From Yarrowia lipolytica (Eukaryota > Ascomycota > Dipodascomycetes > Dipodascales): a stretch of 64,000 nucleotides of DNA. The DNA lies in contig NC_090774.1 of NCBI RefSeq assembly GCF_001761485.1, positions 1,860,001-1,924,000 on the forward strand. The letters are read 5' to 3'. The first letter of the stretch is position 1. Every line of letters begins with the position of its first letter. A program made the position numbers and the translations under genes. The notes beneath the pieces are model-generated. The model saw only the letters and a program-made list of their open reading frames with translations. It ran no database searches and was not told where the DNA came from. Shown here one piece after another: positions 52,270 to 61,839 of the stretch.

Positions 52270-52377
52270 GGGTCATCCCGGGTTTGAACCGGGGTCACCT
52301 GCAAGTTATGATTGTACTGCAATCACAGGATGCTTCAGTCGCCCGAAGCAGGCATACTACCACTATACTAATGACCC
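52270..52377 (-). tRNA. tRNA-Pro(CGG) with a 38 nt intron
   Basis: The ends pair perfectly as a 7 bp acceptor stem (GGGTCAT with ATGACCC). The D arm is TAGTATAGTGGTAGTATG. The anticodon stem CCTGC/GCAGG encloses a TTCGGG loop, giving anticodon CGG with the G37 usual for proline tRNAs. The T arm is CCCGG TTCAAAC CCGGG. The 5' exon is 52377-52342, the intron 52341-52304 and the 3' exon 52303-52270, placing the intron at the canonical site one base 3' of the anticodon. The intron sequence CTGAAG can pair with CTTCGG of the anticodon loop, the usual pre-tRNA fold read by the splicing endonuclease. An internal A box and B box (GGTTCAAACC) serve pol III. Confidence 0.92.
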
Positions 52378-53260
52378 AGTTTTTATTGTTACAGTGAATT
52401 TTTAATATAATCCAAAGTCCCATTTTTTTTGCCAAAAATACCAATCTCTGCCAATATGATAAGAAAAACATATTAAAAGACTTTAGGAGACCTTTAGGAG
52501 ACAAAATAATAATCAGAACAAGTTTTAATCTTTCCCTGAGCGTAATATAGCCTTAAAAATGTCTTTCAAAACCACACCAAAAACGTGGATTTCAATGGAT
52601 GTGGAATAGCGCTTGGATTGGGACTGTTATGTCAATGAAATCGTCTAGAACCCTTTTTCACGGGCCATAAAATTGTAATACACGATATTCCTTACTAATT
52701 ATAGATCTCCTAGATGTCATACTGAGTGCTGGTTTTTTTTCAGGCCCAAGAAACGACACACGAATGTGACGGAAGAGCTGAAAAAGAGTATTAAAACAAG
52801 TCAGCTAGCGTTTAAAAGACAATTGAATATGTATCCACTTTTACAATCATCTCTTAGAACCCTTTCAAGTCCGATTTGCGATTCCTTTTTCTGACATCCT
52901 CATATTGATTATTCAGCGACAGAAATGCGCTCATAGGGATATAATGATGATTAATATTTGTACATAAAATGAGTGACAAGAGTACAATGTATTTTTTTAA
53001 CCATTTCTGTCTATATTTAACATACATTTCCCCAGTTTTTCTGACGACCTGGACGTGGACCTGAAACACATGAATTCCATGAGAGACCTACATATTATTA
53101 GAAGAGATGTACGTAAACCGGCATGTTATCTGCCCGACATCCATCTGATTCAGATTGACTGTTGGAAGAGTGAGCTGACTGGCCTCTTTCACGGTCTAAT
53201 CGCGCTACACCCATACTTGTACTTGTACTTGTACAATCATCCTATAAAATATATACCACC
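52378..53260. other. Intergenic AT-rich region, nothing recognised
   Basis: This 0.9 kb lies upstream of tRNA-Pro and downstream of SEC28. A small direct repeat (CCTTTAGGAGA) near 52483-52501 and TACTTGTAC repeats at 53216-53235 are the only features seen. Confidence 0.5.
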
Positions 53261-54168
53261 TTACGCGACAATCTTGTCGGCGTACTTAAGAACCACCTTA
53301 TCAAACAGCGCATTCTTCTCGGCTAGCTCCTCGAAAATGGGGTGCTTGGCATCCACCTTTTTCAGCTCGTCCTTAAGCTCGGTCACATCGTCGCCCTCAG
53401 ACAGACCCACGACAATCTTGGCCATGAGAGCATTGGGATCCTGGGGGGCCACCTCGTCGACCTTGGACAGAGTCTCCTTTGCCTCGTCGATTCGACCCAG
53501 TTGGATTTCTGTGAGCGCCTGGCCAAGCAGCATGTTGCCAGTCTTGTGCTGCGAGAGATCCTCGAAAATGTAGTAGGCGGATCGCACATGGTCATCGCCG
53601 TTGGCCCGCATGGCGACAATGGCAGAGGCCAGCAGATAGGCCACGTCATCATCCGAGGTTCGAGCGTAGTCACGGATGAGTTTGTGGGCAGCGTCGATCT
53701 TGTTTTGGTCCACCAGGATCCGGGCGGTCAGCAAAACGGCTTCGAACGAACCCTCGTGCTTCTCCAGTAGAGAAAGCGCCTCGTCCATCTTGCCCTCGAG
53801 GTATAGGCCCGTGGCGCCAAACAGCTGGACGGCTTCGTTGTCTGTGTTGGATGACGCCAGACCCGACAGAATGGCTGCGTCCTTGTGACCAGAGGCCACA
53901 AACTTGGCGTAGGCCTTGAGGGCCTCTCTGGTGGCCGGAGAAGACACGTCATCAAAGCTGGCGGGGCTCAGACCGCTGGCAATCTCAGCCCGGTACTTGA
54001 GGAAGGCCACGCCATCTTTGTGTTCGTCTCTGATCTCCGACGGAGAAGAGGCCAAAAGCGACTTGGTGTCGCCGGTGAAAAACGCCAATCGCGCGTCGAG
54101 GATATCTGTGTTAGAAACTAATTGGGGCTGTAAGGCGAGTCGGCTTACTCACTCTCAATAGTAGACAT
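53261..54168 (-). CDS. SEC28: Coatomer epsilon subunit (epsilon-COP, one intron)
   Basis: Exon 1 is 54168-54153 (MSTIE plus one base) and exon 2 is 54105-53261. The 47 bp intron begins GTGAGTAAG and ends TTTCTAACACAG. Splicing gives MSTIENILDARLAFFTGDTK, and the full product is 286 residues, like yeast Sec28 (296). The protein is an all-helical TPR-type solenoid with repeats such as ATGLYLEGKMDEALSLLEK and EAKETLSKVDEVAPQDPNAL. Epsilon-COP stabilises alpha-COP in the COPI coat, which carries Golgi-to-ER and intra-Golgi vesicles. Without the first exon the frame has no ATG near its N-terminus, which supports the spliced model. Confidence 0.93.
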
Positions 54169-55095
54169 GTTGTGTAGTAATTGAACAGTAGAGAATGTCG
54201 TGATGCTGGCACATGCATATGCCGACGTGTTCCATAGAGTTTGATTAGTCAGCGGGTAGTGGACTAGTGATGTGTGAAATGGGTCCGTGAATGTGATTTG
54301 AAATGGTTAAGAGAGATGTAGATGGTCGGCTTGGTGTATTTTGTGTCTTGTCTTCCACGGGTATGTTGATGTTTAGACCATGGATTGTGTTGTCAGTTTT
54401 TTGAGGAAAGAAATTTTAAATTAAATAAATTAAAATTAAATAATAAATAATAAATAAAATAAAATAAAATAAAAATAAAATAAAAAAAAACATTACTAGC
54501 TAGTAACTACTTGTAGATCGTCTCATGCTCTCATCTTACGAACTTCAGCCACATCAACTATCAATATCATTCCCCTCTGGTTATTCTACCTCCATGTTGC
54601 TCGTGTGCTAGTGATACTCATCTTGTTCGAGTGAATACCAGTTCGAAATGAAGTTCGTCAGAAAAATCGACAAAAAGAAATACTCACTCGACTCAACAAC
54701 TGGTGCTGGATCTACACAGTCGACAAGAAAAGAAAAGAAAAAGAAAAGAAAAGAAAAAAATCTCGTCATTTGGCGCTTATGTAATGATCACGTGGAGATA
54801 TTGACACAATCCAAGATATACAGCCATTTCGACATACAGTAACTGGATGTAGAGTGATACTAGCGCAATAAAAAATACCTGATTGTGCTCCCCTGGTCAA
54901 GAGCTGTCGATTGGAACCACTTTTGAATCCATTGCAGCGATTTCCGCACACATTCATTGGAATGCGGGACAGATCGGTACGATATAGCTTTCGACTCACA
55001 CACGCCCCTCGTCACTTTCAACATTTTCAATATAATAACATCTATTTATTCGTGACCCACGGCCACTCACTTCGGTTGTTTGCTGCTCTCTTTCC
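54169..55095. other. Intergenic region with AT repeats
   Basis: This 0.9 kb lies between the SEC28 start and the FAT1 stop, both on the minus strand. An AAATAAAAT-type repeat runs about 54415-54490 and an AAAAGAAA run about 54727-54760. The frame near 54648-54842 is mostly this low-complexity lysine run and is not called. Confidence 0.5.
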
Positions 55096-57015
55096 TTACA
55101 GCTTAATCTTTCCGGATCCCAGAGAAGCCCAGTCTCCAGCATCGAGCTCCACGTACTTGTTGCCCTTGAGCCAGTAAATGGGGCTCTCGCCTTCCTCATG
55201 GGGCATCTTCTGGTTCTTGTACTTGACCTTCTGCACCTTGTTGTTGCCGGTTCGCTCAATCTCGTCGACAAACTTGATGAACAGAGGCACGGCGTACTTG
55301 GGCAGCTGCTTGAGCGAGTACTCGGCAATCTGGTCAAGGTTGGGCTTGACAGAAGCGTCCTTGAGCTTCACCACGGCGAAACCAGCTCGGCCCTCGTGCT
55401 CGGGCACCTTGACACCCACGCAGACAACCTGCTCAATGTTGGGGTCGGAAGCGCCAACGTGCTCCTCCACCTCGGAGGTGGACACATTCTCGGACTTCCA
55501 TCGGAAGGTGTCTCCAAGACGGTCGACAAAGTAGTAGCACTGCTCGTCGTTGAGTCGCACCAGATCACCGGTTCGGTAGTAGGCATCGCCCTTCTTGAAC
55601 ACGTCTCGCATAATCTTGGAGTTGGTGGCCTTATCGTTACCAAGGTATCCCTGGAAGGTCTCGTGCACCTTCTCGGGGTTGGGGATCTTCTGGATGAACT
55701 CACCGGGCTCGTCGGACTGGGCGACTCGGCAGAAGCCGGTCTCGGGGTCTCGCCACAGCTCAGTCTCGTCTTCGGGATCCACAGGAACGATGGTCTGTCG
55801 GGTGGCCAGGATGGCAGCCAGAAGCTTACCGTATCGGCCCATGGCACCGATACCAATCTCACCCTGCTGGAAGTTGTTGGTTCCGAGAGGACCCTCGGTG
55901 GCGGCGTAAAACTCGCCGATGGCGGGGATGTTGAATCGTTCCTTGAACTTGACCCAAATATCTCGTCGCATTCCGTTGCCGAACGCCACCTTGATCTGGT
56001 GACTCTTCTCGTCGGGAGAGGGAGGGGCGTTGATCAGGTATCGGCAGGTCTCTCCGACGTACTGGATGTGAGTGGCGTTGGTGAGCTTGGCCTGGGTCCA
56101 GAAGGTGGTGGTAGAGAACTTTCGGCCAGGGGCGTAAGCGGCTCCTCGGTTGAGGCAGGGCAGACAGCCGAGAATGGCGGCGGTGGAGTGGTAGAGAGGC
56201 ATGGCGGAGTAGACGACACCGTTGTTCTTGAGCCGGATGGAGTGGCCGTAGAGCGACGACATGAGCTTGGCCTTCTTCCACGACATGATGGCGGGCTTGG
56301 GCAGACCGGTGGTTCCGGACGTGTAGATGAGCACAGCAGTGTCATAGTCCTTCTGCTCGGGATGTCGCTCGTAGTCGGGGGCTCTGTAGGCCGGGGAGGC
56401 GGCGTAGGCGGCGAGGAAGTCGTCGTCCATGAACACGGTGTCGCACTTGGCCTCGGACTTGATCTCGGCCAGCGAAGGTCGCACGTTGCCCTCGACCTCG
56501 GTGTCGACGAACATGATGGAGGCATGTCCGACCTTGAGGCAGTGCAGCAGCGACTTGTCGGCCAGGTTGTAGTTAATGAAGGCCGGGGTGGCGCCCAGGT
56601 TCCAGATGGCGAACCACACGATAATGAACAGGGGCGAGTTCATGGCGTTGAGGGCAATGGTGTCGTTGGCGGTCACTCCGTACTTGTTTCGCAGCAGGTG
56701 TGACATTTTCAGCACCTCATCGTACAGCTGCTGGTAGGTGAAGGTCTCCACGTCAAACAGGTCGTCGTACGAGTCGCCGCTGGGCTTCTTGCCCTCGATG
56801 GGCTTGGGGTAGACGATTGCCGGGTTGTTGGGGTACTTCTTCACCGCGTCTTCAAACGCGTACCAGTATTGCACTCGGCCCTTCCAGGCGTTGTAGAAAA
56901 AATCCAGACCGTTGGTCATGGCGCCTCGGATCATGTAGGCATCTTCGGAGATGAGCGTCTTGGCCTCCAGGTAGGCGGCTCCAATGGCGGCGGCAGCAAC
57001 TAGTCCAGCTGTCAT
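55096..57015 (-). CDS. FAT1: Very-long-chain fatty acyl-CoA synthetase / fatty acid transporter
   Basis: A 639-residue member of the FATP/VLACS family. The ATP/AMP-binding motif is LIYTSGTTGLPKPA (Tyr231 onward); the FATP signature region is YYFVDRLGDTFRWKSENVST, followed by EVEEHVG. The first 20 residues (MTAGLVAAAAIGAAYLEAK) form a hydrophobic helix, as in Fat1 proteins. The enzyme activates very-long-chain fatty acids to CoA esters and in yeasts is linked to fatty-acid uptake or to mobilisation from lipid bodies and peroxisomes. The C-terminus ends KIKL, only loosely like a PTS1. The ATG at 57015 is preferred; the frame continues upstream through promoter-like sequence. An antisense frame of 501 codons over it is a codon-usage artefact. 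Confidence 0.94.
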   Translation of the reverse strand: MTAGLVAAAAIGAAYLEAKTLISEDAYMIRGAMTNGLDFFYNAWKGRVQYWYAFEDAVKKYPNNPAIVYPKPIEGKKPSGDSYDDLFDVETFTYQQLYDEVLKMSHLLRNKYGVTANDTIALNAMNSPLFIIVWFAIWNLGATPAFINYNLADKSLLHCLKVGHASIMFVDTEVEGNVRPSLAEIKSEAKCDTVFMDDDFLAAYAASPAYRAPDYERHPEQKDYDTAVLIYTSGTTGLPKPAIMSWKKAKLMSSLYGHSIRLKNNGVVYSAMPLYHSTAAILGCLPCLNRGAAYAPGRKFSTTTFWTQAKLTNATHIQYVGETCRYLINAPPSPDEKSHQIKVAFGNGMRRDIWVKFKERFNIPAIGEFYAATEGPLGTNNFQQGEIGIGAMGRYGKLLAAILATRQTIVPVDPEDETELWRDPETGFCRVAQSDEPGEFIQKIPNPEKVHETFQGYLGNDKATNSKIMRDVFKKGDAYYRTGDLVRLNDEQCYYFVDRLGDTFRWKSENVSTSEVEEHVGASDPNIEQVVCVGVKVPEHEGRAGFAVVKLKDASVKPNLDQIAEYSLKQLPKYAVPLFIKFVDEIERTGNNKVQKVKYKNQKMPHEEGESPIYWLKGNKYVELDAGDWASLGSGKIKL

Positions 57016-57445
57016 TGTGGTTGGGATTTCGACAAGGTGATAGTGGAGAAGGGGACTTAAAAAAGGGCAGCCACGGTTAATATAAGGGCCAGCATGAAAA
57101 AAATGGGGTATCTGGGGTTGAACCTTAATTTTGAGACTAGGGGTTCGGGTTTGTGGGGGATGTGGAGGAGATATGGGATTTTTGAAAAGTGCGTTTTGAT
57201 TCTCGGATTTTGTTATTTTCAATATCGTTTTCATTTTTCAAATACCTCCAAAACTGGGTATTCTGGCTGAACCACCTTTTGGCCAATGTGGGGTCGGCAG
57301 GACGTCATCACCTCGGCTCGGTACTAACTTTATTTGGCCTCCAGATTACATGCTTTAACACATGGCAACGGTAACGCACCGACGTGGAATGATTGGTTGT
57401 GGCGATGAGGAGTCAGCGCGGAAGCGACGAGCGCTTAGTAATTTG

Positions 57446-59347
57446 GTCACGTGTGTGCTATTTGACAACGCACCCCTGATTAAGTGTGGAGTTCCCAAAT
57501 ATCCGCGCTTTTAGTCGCCCCAAAAATTGCCACCACTATTCCCAATCCATGTTACCCCCCCCTTTGAAATAAACTCGTCGGGAATTTCAGGACAGCACAT
57601 GAAGGTTCGGCACACACATTGCGCATTTGCGCGGGGATAAGTCACGTGGAGAAAATAAGACGCATGTTTGGACGCAATTGGGGCGAAAAATGGGGGATTT
57701 GGTGTTGGAAAAATCAGGAAAATTGGGGGAAATGGGAGGAAATGGGGAAAATGGGGAAAATTGGGAAAATAGAAAAAAAACAGGCAAAAATAGACAAAAA
57801 ATAGACAAAATAGAAAAAAAAGAAAGAATAGAAAAAAATAGTGGCGCATGCTGAACAGTCACGTGAGTCCATGGCGAGGGCAGAAATGCGCAGTCACGTG
57901 AGCTGCATCTCAGCACAGAAAAAAAAGATAACACGCTCGCAATTTCCCGTTCCGAGTCTCCCCAGCACCGTTCCGACATTGAAACTCGTTCCATTGGCCA
58001 AACCATGTGATTCTAGGTTCTGTGGGGGAGGAGGGAATGACGTGGCAAAAATGGACTTGGACCTGGAGAATGAGTAAGCAAGGAACATGTAGCTGATTCG
58101 GCGCTGAATTGTTCTACTTACGTGAAATTTCGACGGCGTTCATTTGCGTTACTCTATCTTCGACGGCCCAGTCATATGTTTTATCATTCTCTTTTTGCGT
58201 CTCACTTAACGCCAACGGTATTATGTTGCAGTCTAACCTTTTCGCGCAACCGAAAAATAATGTCAATATTGTCGGTTCATTTTGTTTTTTTTTCAATTAT
58301 TTTGTTTTTGTTCGATCTGATGTTCCCCGTGTTCTCGATTTAACGTTATTTATATAAATTTTCCGAAATTCAACGTGAATCAAAATAATTCAAAAAATCG
58401 AAATAAATCAGAAAAAATCAAGAATAATATTCCCCAACAACAACTACAAATAGATTCGTATTATTCCGTCCTGCGGGGTGACTAGCGCAGATAAATCCGC
58501 TAATGCATGACCACGTCGTGGATTACTCACCCTGATTACTGGCCATCATGCAGACAAACCAGATTCGGCGTTAGCGCTTTTAGTGCACGAGGCTCAGATG
58601 GTGGCTTATTAAGCAATGTGCGTCTAGTAAGCGACGTAGCTTATTAAGCAAAGATGCTTACTCAGCGGAGTGACTACTAAGTGACGAGACTTACTAAGCG
58701 GCACTGACAAGGGTACTGCAGAATCACATGTGTGGAGAGCAGCACCTGTTTTTGTCTCACGTGACTGATCACATGACCAAACAAAAAAAAAAAACAGAAA
58801 AAGCTCCCCGGCACCCTTCAACCATACGAGTTGTGTGCGCGTCCTTCTCCTTAGATGACGTAATTTAAGTGTGACCAGTCACATGACCACCCCCTTCACC
58901 GCTTCTTCCTGTATCTCACGTGACTGACTGGCTGGTCACGTGACCCCCACCATCACCCACTGCTCCCCCATCTCTACTGCGTCTTAGATGCATTGATCAT
59001 GTGTAATGAACTTTAAATAATAAAGGTCGAAATTTCGAGGGGAAAATTGGACAATTTGAAAACTGTTTGAAATAGAATGTCATTATTTTTGCCTTATTCA
59101 GCTGACTCTGAATCAGTCTTTGAAATTGTGTTGTCGTCCTTAGTCAGCATTCTGGAGACCCCCCGTTGCACTGTTTGCACTGTTTGGACCATGTATAATT
59201 GTAAATAGGGGTCAAAACAAACAATGCGAGGCAGGCTGTCTGTGTGGCAGAGGTAATGAGCGACTGAAATGATTAGTCACAGGACGCGAGAGGGGTGGGA
59301 GTTATGTAACTAAAGAATTTACTCACGGGTTTTATATCTATCACGTG
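57446..59347. promoter_or_regulatory. Cluster of RTCACRTG (E-box / CDEI-like) sites
   Basis: Sites read directly at 57446, 57641, 57858, 57893, 58723, 58758 (minus), 58768, 58878, 58917 (minus), 58935 and 59340. Such octamers bind basic helix-loop-helix factors; in S. cerevisiae RTCACRTG is the Cbf1 (CDEI) site. Here they could regulate FAT1, CDC14 or both. Two further copies lie past CDC14 at 61891 and 61917. Confidence 0.6.
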
Positions 59348-60040
59348 ACCCTGCTCTCCCGCTCACTGCTAAGCGCTTACTCAACACCGGATCCACCTAG
59401 CAACGGGCCCATGTCTCGGTACATAGCGTTCAACGGGGAACCATAATGGTCATAACCATAACACGAGTGTGATTAAGACGAGTTGGATTTCCAGACAGTC
59501 AATTGGTCTGCTGGAAAGGGAGTTAGTAAGACGGCGTTACGTAATTGAACATACTCCCTTGATACGATGACTAAGTTGAGTGATCAAGCCCCCATTTGGG
59601 CTTTGTCATCAACCTCCTGATTTTTTTTTGATCTTGACACTGTTTGTATTTATACAAAATATAGTTTGGGTCTAAATGTGTTTGTGTAGTTTCAAATTTC
59701 AATCACATTTTATTGACGCTGTGTTGGGATTATTATTAATATAAAACTACCATTGTAATTCACTCATTTCATGCTACAAAATGCACTTTTCAGAATCGAA
59801 AAATATCCAGTCAATCGTCCCACAGACCCACAGTTTTATTTATAGGGTTAGGGCTTCCCAATACGGCTCGTCCCAAACATAAACAAGCCCGAACCTTATC
59901 AGTTCACTAACAAGTATATGTGTAGATGTTTTTGAGATCTTCTTGAGCAGAGTCTGTGGAGTTGTTTGTGCGATAGAAGCGAACGTTTGCACCATTACAT
60001 TTTTGTGCGTGCCCATCACCTTGTCCTTGTCGTCCCCACC

Positions 60041-60080
60041 ACATTGCCAGTGTCACCACTACATTGCCAGTGTCACCATT
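60041..60080 (+). repeat. 20 bp tandem repeat in the CDC14 leader
   Basis: ACATTGCCAGTGTCACCACT is followed directly by a copy differing at one base, about 65 bp before the CDC14 start codon. Confidence 0.8.
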
Positions 60081-60144
60081 ACACCATCTAGGTCACCCCA
60101 ACTACAACACCTTCACCACCTTCATTCCTCCACTCCACACTACG

Positions 60145-61839
60145 ATGAAAAAAGTGGAACCAATCGAGTTCCTCAAGGACCGGGTCTATCTCGGAGCATA
60201 TGCGCACACCCCCAAGGACACCGAGACGACCGTCTACTTCACGGTCGACGATGCTCTTCCCTACAACCCGTTTCATCTGGATTTCGGGCCTCTGAATGCC
60301 GGTCATCTGTACCGATTTGCGGTTGCTCTTCACGAGATTCTGGCGGAGAACGAGGACAAGGCGGTCATGTTCTACTCGTATCCTGATCCCCGATACCGAG
60401 CCAATGCCGCCTGTCTTCTGTGTTGTTACATGGTGTTGATCCAGTCGTGGCCTCCTCATTTGGCATTGGCACCGATTGCACAGGCGGAGCCTCCGTTCAT
60501 GCCGTTCCGCGACGCCGGCTACTCGACTGCTGACTTCATTCTCACCATCCAGGACGTGGTCTACGGGTGCTGGCGGGCCAAGGAAAAGGGCTTTTTGGAC
60601 CTGCGCCACTTCAATCTCGACGAGTACGAGCAGTATGAAAAAGTGGACCAGGGCGACTTCAACGAGCTGCCTCCTCATTACATTGCGTTTGCGTCACCGC
60701 AGCAGGAGGACTTTCTCACCCCGCTGGACCACGCCTTCAACAACGTGCTCGACTACTTTGAGACCCACAACGTGCAGCTGGTGGTGCGTCTCAACTCGAT
60801 TCTGTACGACGCTCGTCAGTTCGAGCAACGCGGAATCAAGCACGTGGACATGATCTTCGACGATGGCACCGTGCCCACCATGGACATGGTCAAAAAGTTT
60901 GTTGGCGCGGCTGAATGCATCATCGAACAGGGCGGCAAGATCGCCGTTCATTGCAAGGCCGGCCTGGGCCGCACGGGGTGTCTGATTGGCGCCCATCTCA
61001 TCTACTCCTACGGCTTCACCGCCGCCGAATGTATTGCCTACATGCGGTTTCTGCGGCCAGGAATGGTGGTGGGCCCCCAACAACACTGGCTCTACCTCCA
61101 CCAGAACGAGTTCAGAGACTGGAAACGAACCATGGTCGTCAGCGATACCCCCAGCTACAAGCTGGCCAACCTGCGACCCCTGGTGCCCATTGCCGACCAA
61201 CAGTGCAAATTGAGACAACAATTGAGCGCTCTCCAGGACCAGATCCGGCGCAAGGAGGAACAATTGGGCTCTCTGGGAGCCTCCGCAGTAACCCATGACT
61301 CCATTCTGCCGTCAACCCCCCCGCCAAAAACACCCGAACGATCAATTCTCGGAGACATGGACCATTGCAACTCGATTCTGCCGGCCCCTACTCCCGGACA
61401 GCCCCGCAAAAACTCCCCCAGTCCGGCCCATCGATCTGGAAGTGTAGGCATTTCCGCCATCCGTCCCAAACGGTACATTTCCACTTCCCATGACACCGTC
61501 TACAACTCGGACGAGGAACGAGAAGGCTCGATCGCCTCGGCGCGACGAGTGGTCAGCAGCAGACAAATGCCGTCGCGTCAGCCGTCGCGGTCCGTGTCTG
61601 TGTCAGTCTGCGAGGACGTAGAGGGCTCGCTGATTGTCACGGCCTCTCATTCGCCCTCCCGACGACCCTCGCACCAGCAGCAGCTGCGGTCGCCCTCCAA
61701 ACAGCTGGACTTCGACCAGGAGAACGACATGAAAAAGTCACCATTGAGGGTTCGGAGCGCATCCCGGCGCCAGGCATCGGTGCGACAAGTCAGTGGCGAG
61801 ACCGGCGTGAGAAAGGTCTCCAGAACCAAGAGGTCGTAG
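60145..61839 (+). CDS. CDC14: Dual-specificity protein phosphatase Cdc14
   Basis: A 564-residue phosphatase. The catalytic loop is VHCKAGLGRTGC with nucleophile Cys270 and Arg276. Cdc14-specific features include the N-terminal pseudo-phosphatase half (FTVDDALPYNPFHLDFGPLN) and FLRPGMVVGPQQHWLY after the active site, which helps recognise phosphoserine-proline. It reverses Cdk phosphorylation at mitotic exit and acts in cytokinesis and the nucleolus. From about residue 360 the tail is Ser/Pro/Arg-rich and disordered, with basic SRRQASVRQVS and KVSRTKRS runs suited to nuclear or nucleolar localisation and itself dense in SP sites. The start at 60145 gives the conserved early region; an ATG at 60064 in frame would add 27 unlike residues. 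Confidence 0.95.
   Translation: MKKVEPIEFLKDRVYLGAYAHTPKDTETTVYFTVDDALPYNPFHLDFGPLNAGHLYRFAVALHEILAENEDKAVMFYSYPDPRYRANAACLLCCYMVLIQSWPPHLALAPIAQAEPPFMPFRDAGYSTADFILTIQDVVYGCWRAKEKGFLDLRHFNLDEYEQYEKVDQGDFNELPPHYIAFASPQQEDFLTPLDHAFNNVLDYFETHNVQLVVRLNSILYDARQFEQRGIKHVDMIFDDGTVPTMDMVKKFVGAAECIIEQGGKIAVHCKAGLGRTGCLIGAHLIYSYGFTAAECIAYMRFLRPGMVVGPQQHWLYLHQNEFRDWKRTMVVSDTPSYKLANLRPLVPIADQQCKLRQQLSALQDQIRRKEEQLGSLGASAVTHDSILPSTPPPKTPERSILGDMDHCNSILPAPTPGQPRKNSPSPAHRSGSVGISAIRPKRYISTSHDTVYNSDEEREGSIASARRVVSSRQMPSRQPSRSVSVSVCEDVEGSLIVTASHSPSRRPSHQQQLRSPSKQLDFDQENDMKKSPLRVRSASRRQASVRQVSGETGVRKVSRTKRS

Larger units (their letters stand above)
57016..60144. other. 3.1 kb region between FAT1 and CDC14
   Basis: No gene is seen between these divergent genes. 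The stretch holds eleven RTCACRTG sites (57446-59347), a poly-purine GGGGAAAT run (57690-57780), a cluster of imperfect CTTATTAAGC palindromes (58605-58705) and a T-rich right part. A 20 bp tandem repeat lies in the presumed CDC14 leader at 60041-60080. Confidence 0.55.

Noticed and set aside
54648-54842. 64-codon lysine-rich frame
   Set aside because: Mostly an AAAAGAAA run; low complexity.
55198-56703. 501-codon plus-strand open frame
   Set aside because: Antisense shadow of FAT1 with a low-complexity Gly/Val/Leu/His composition.
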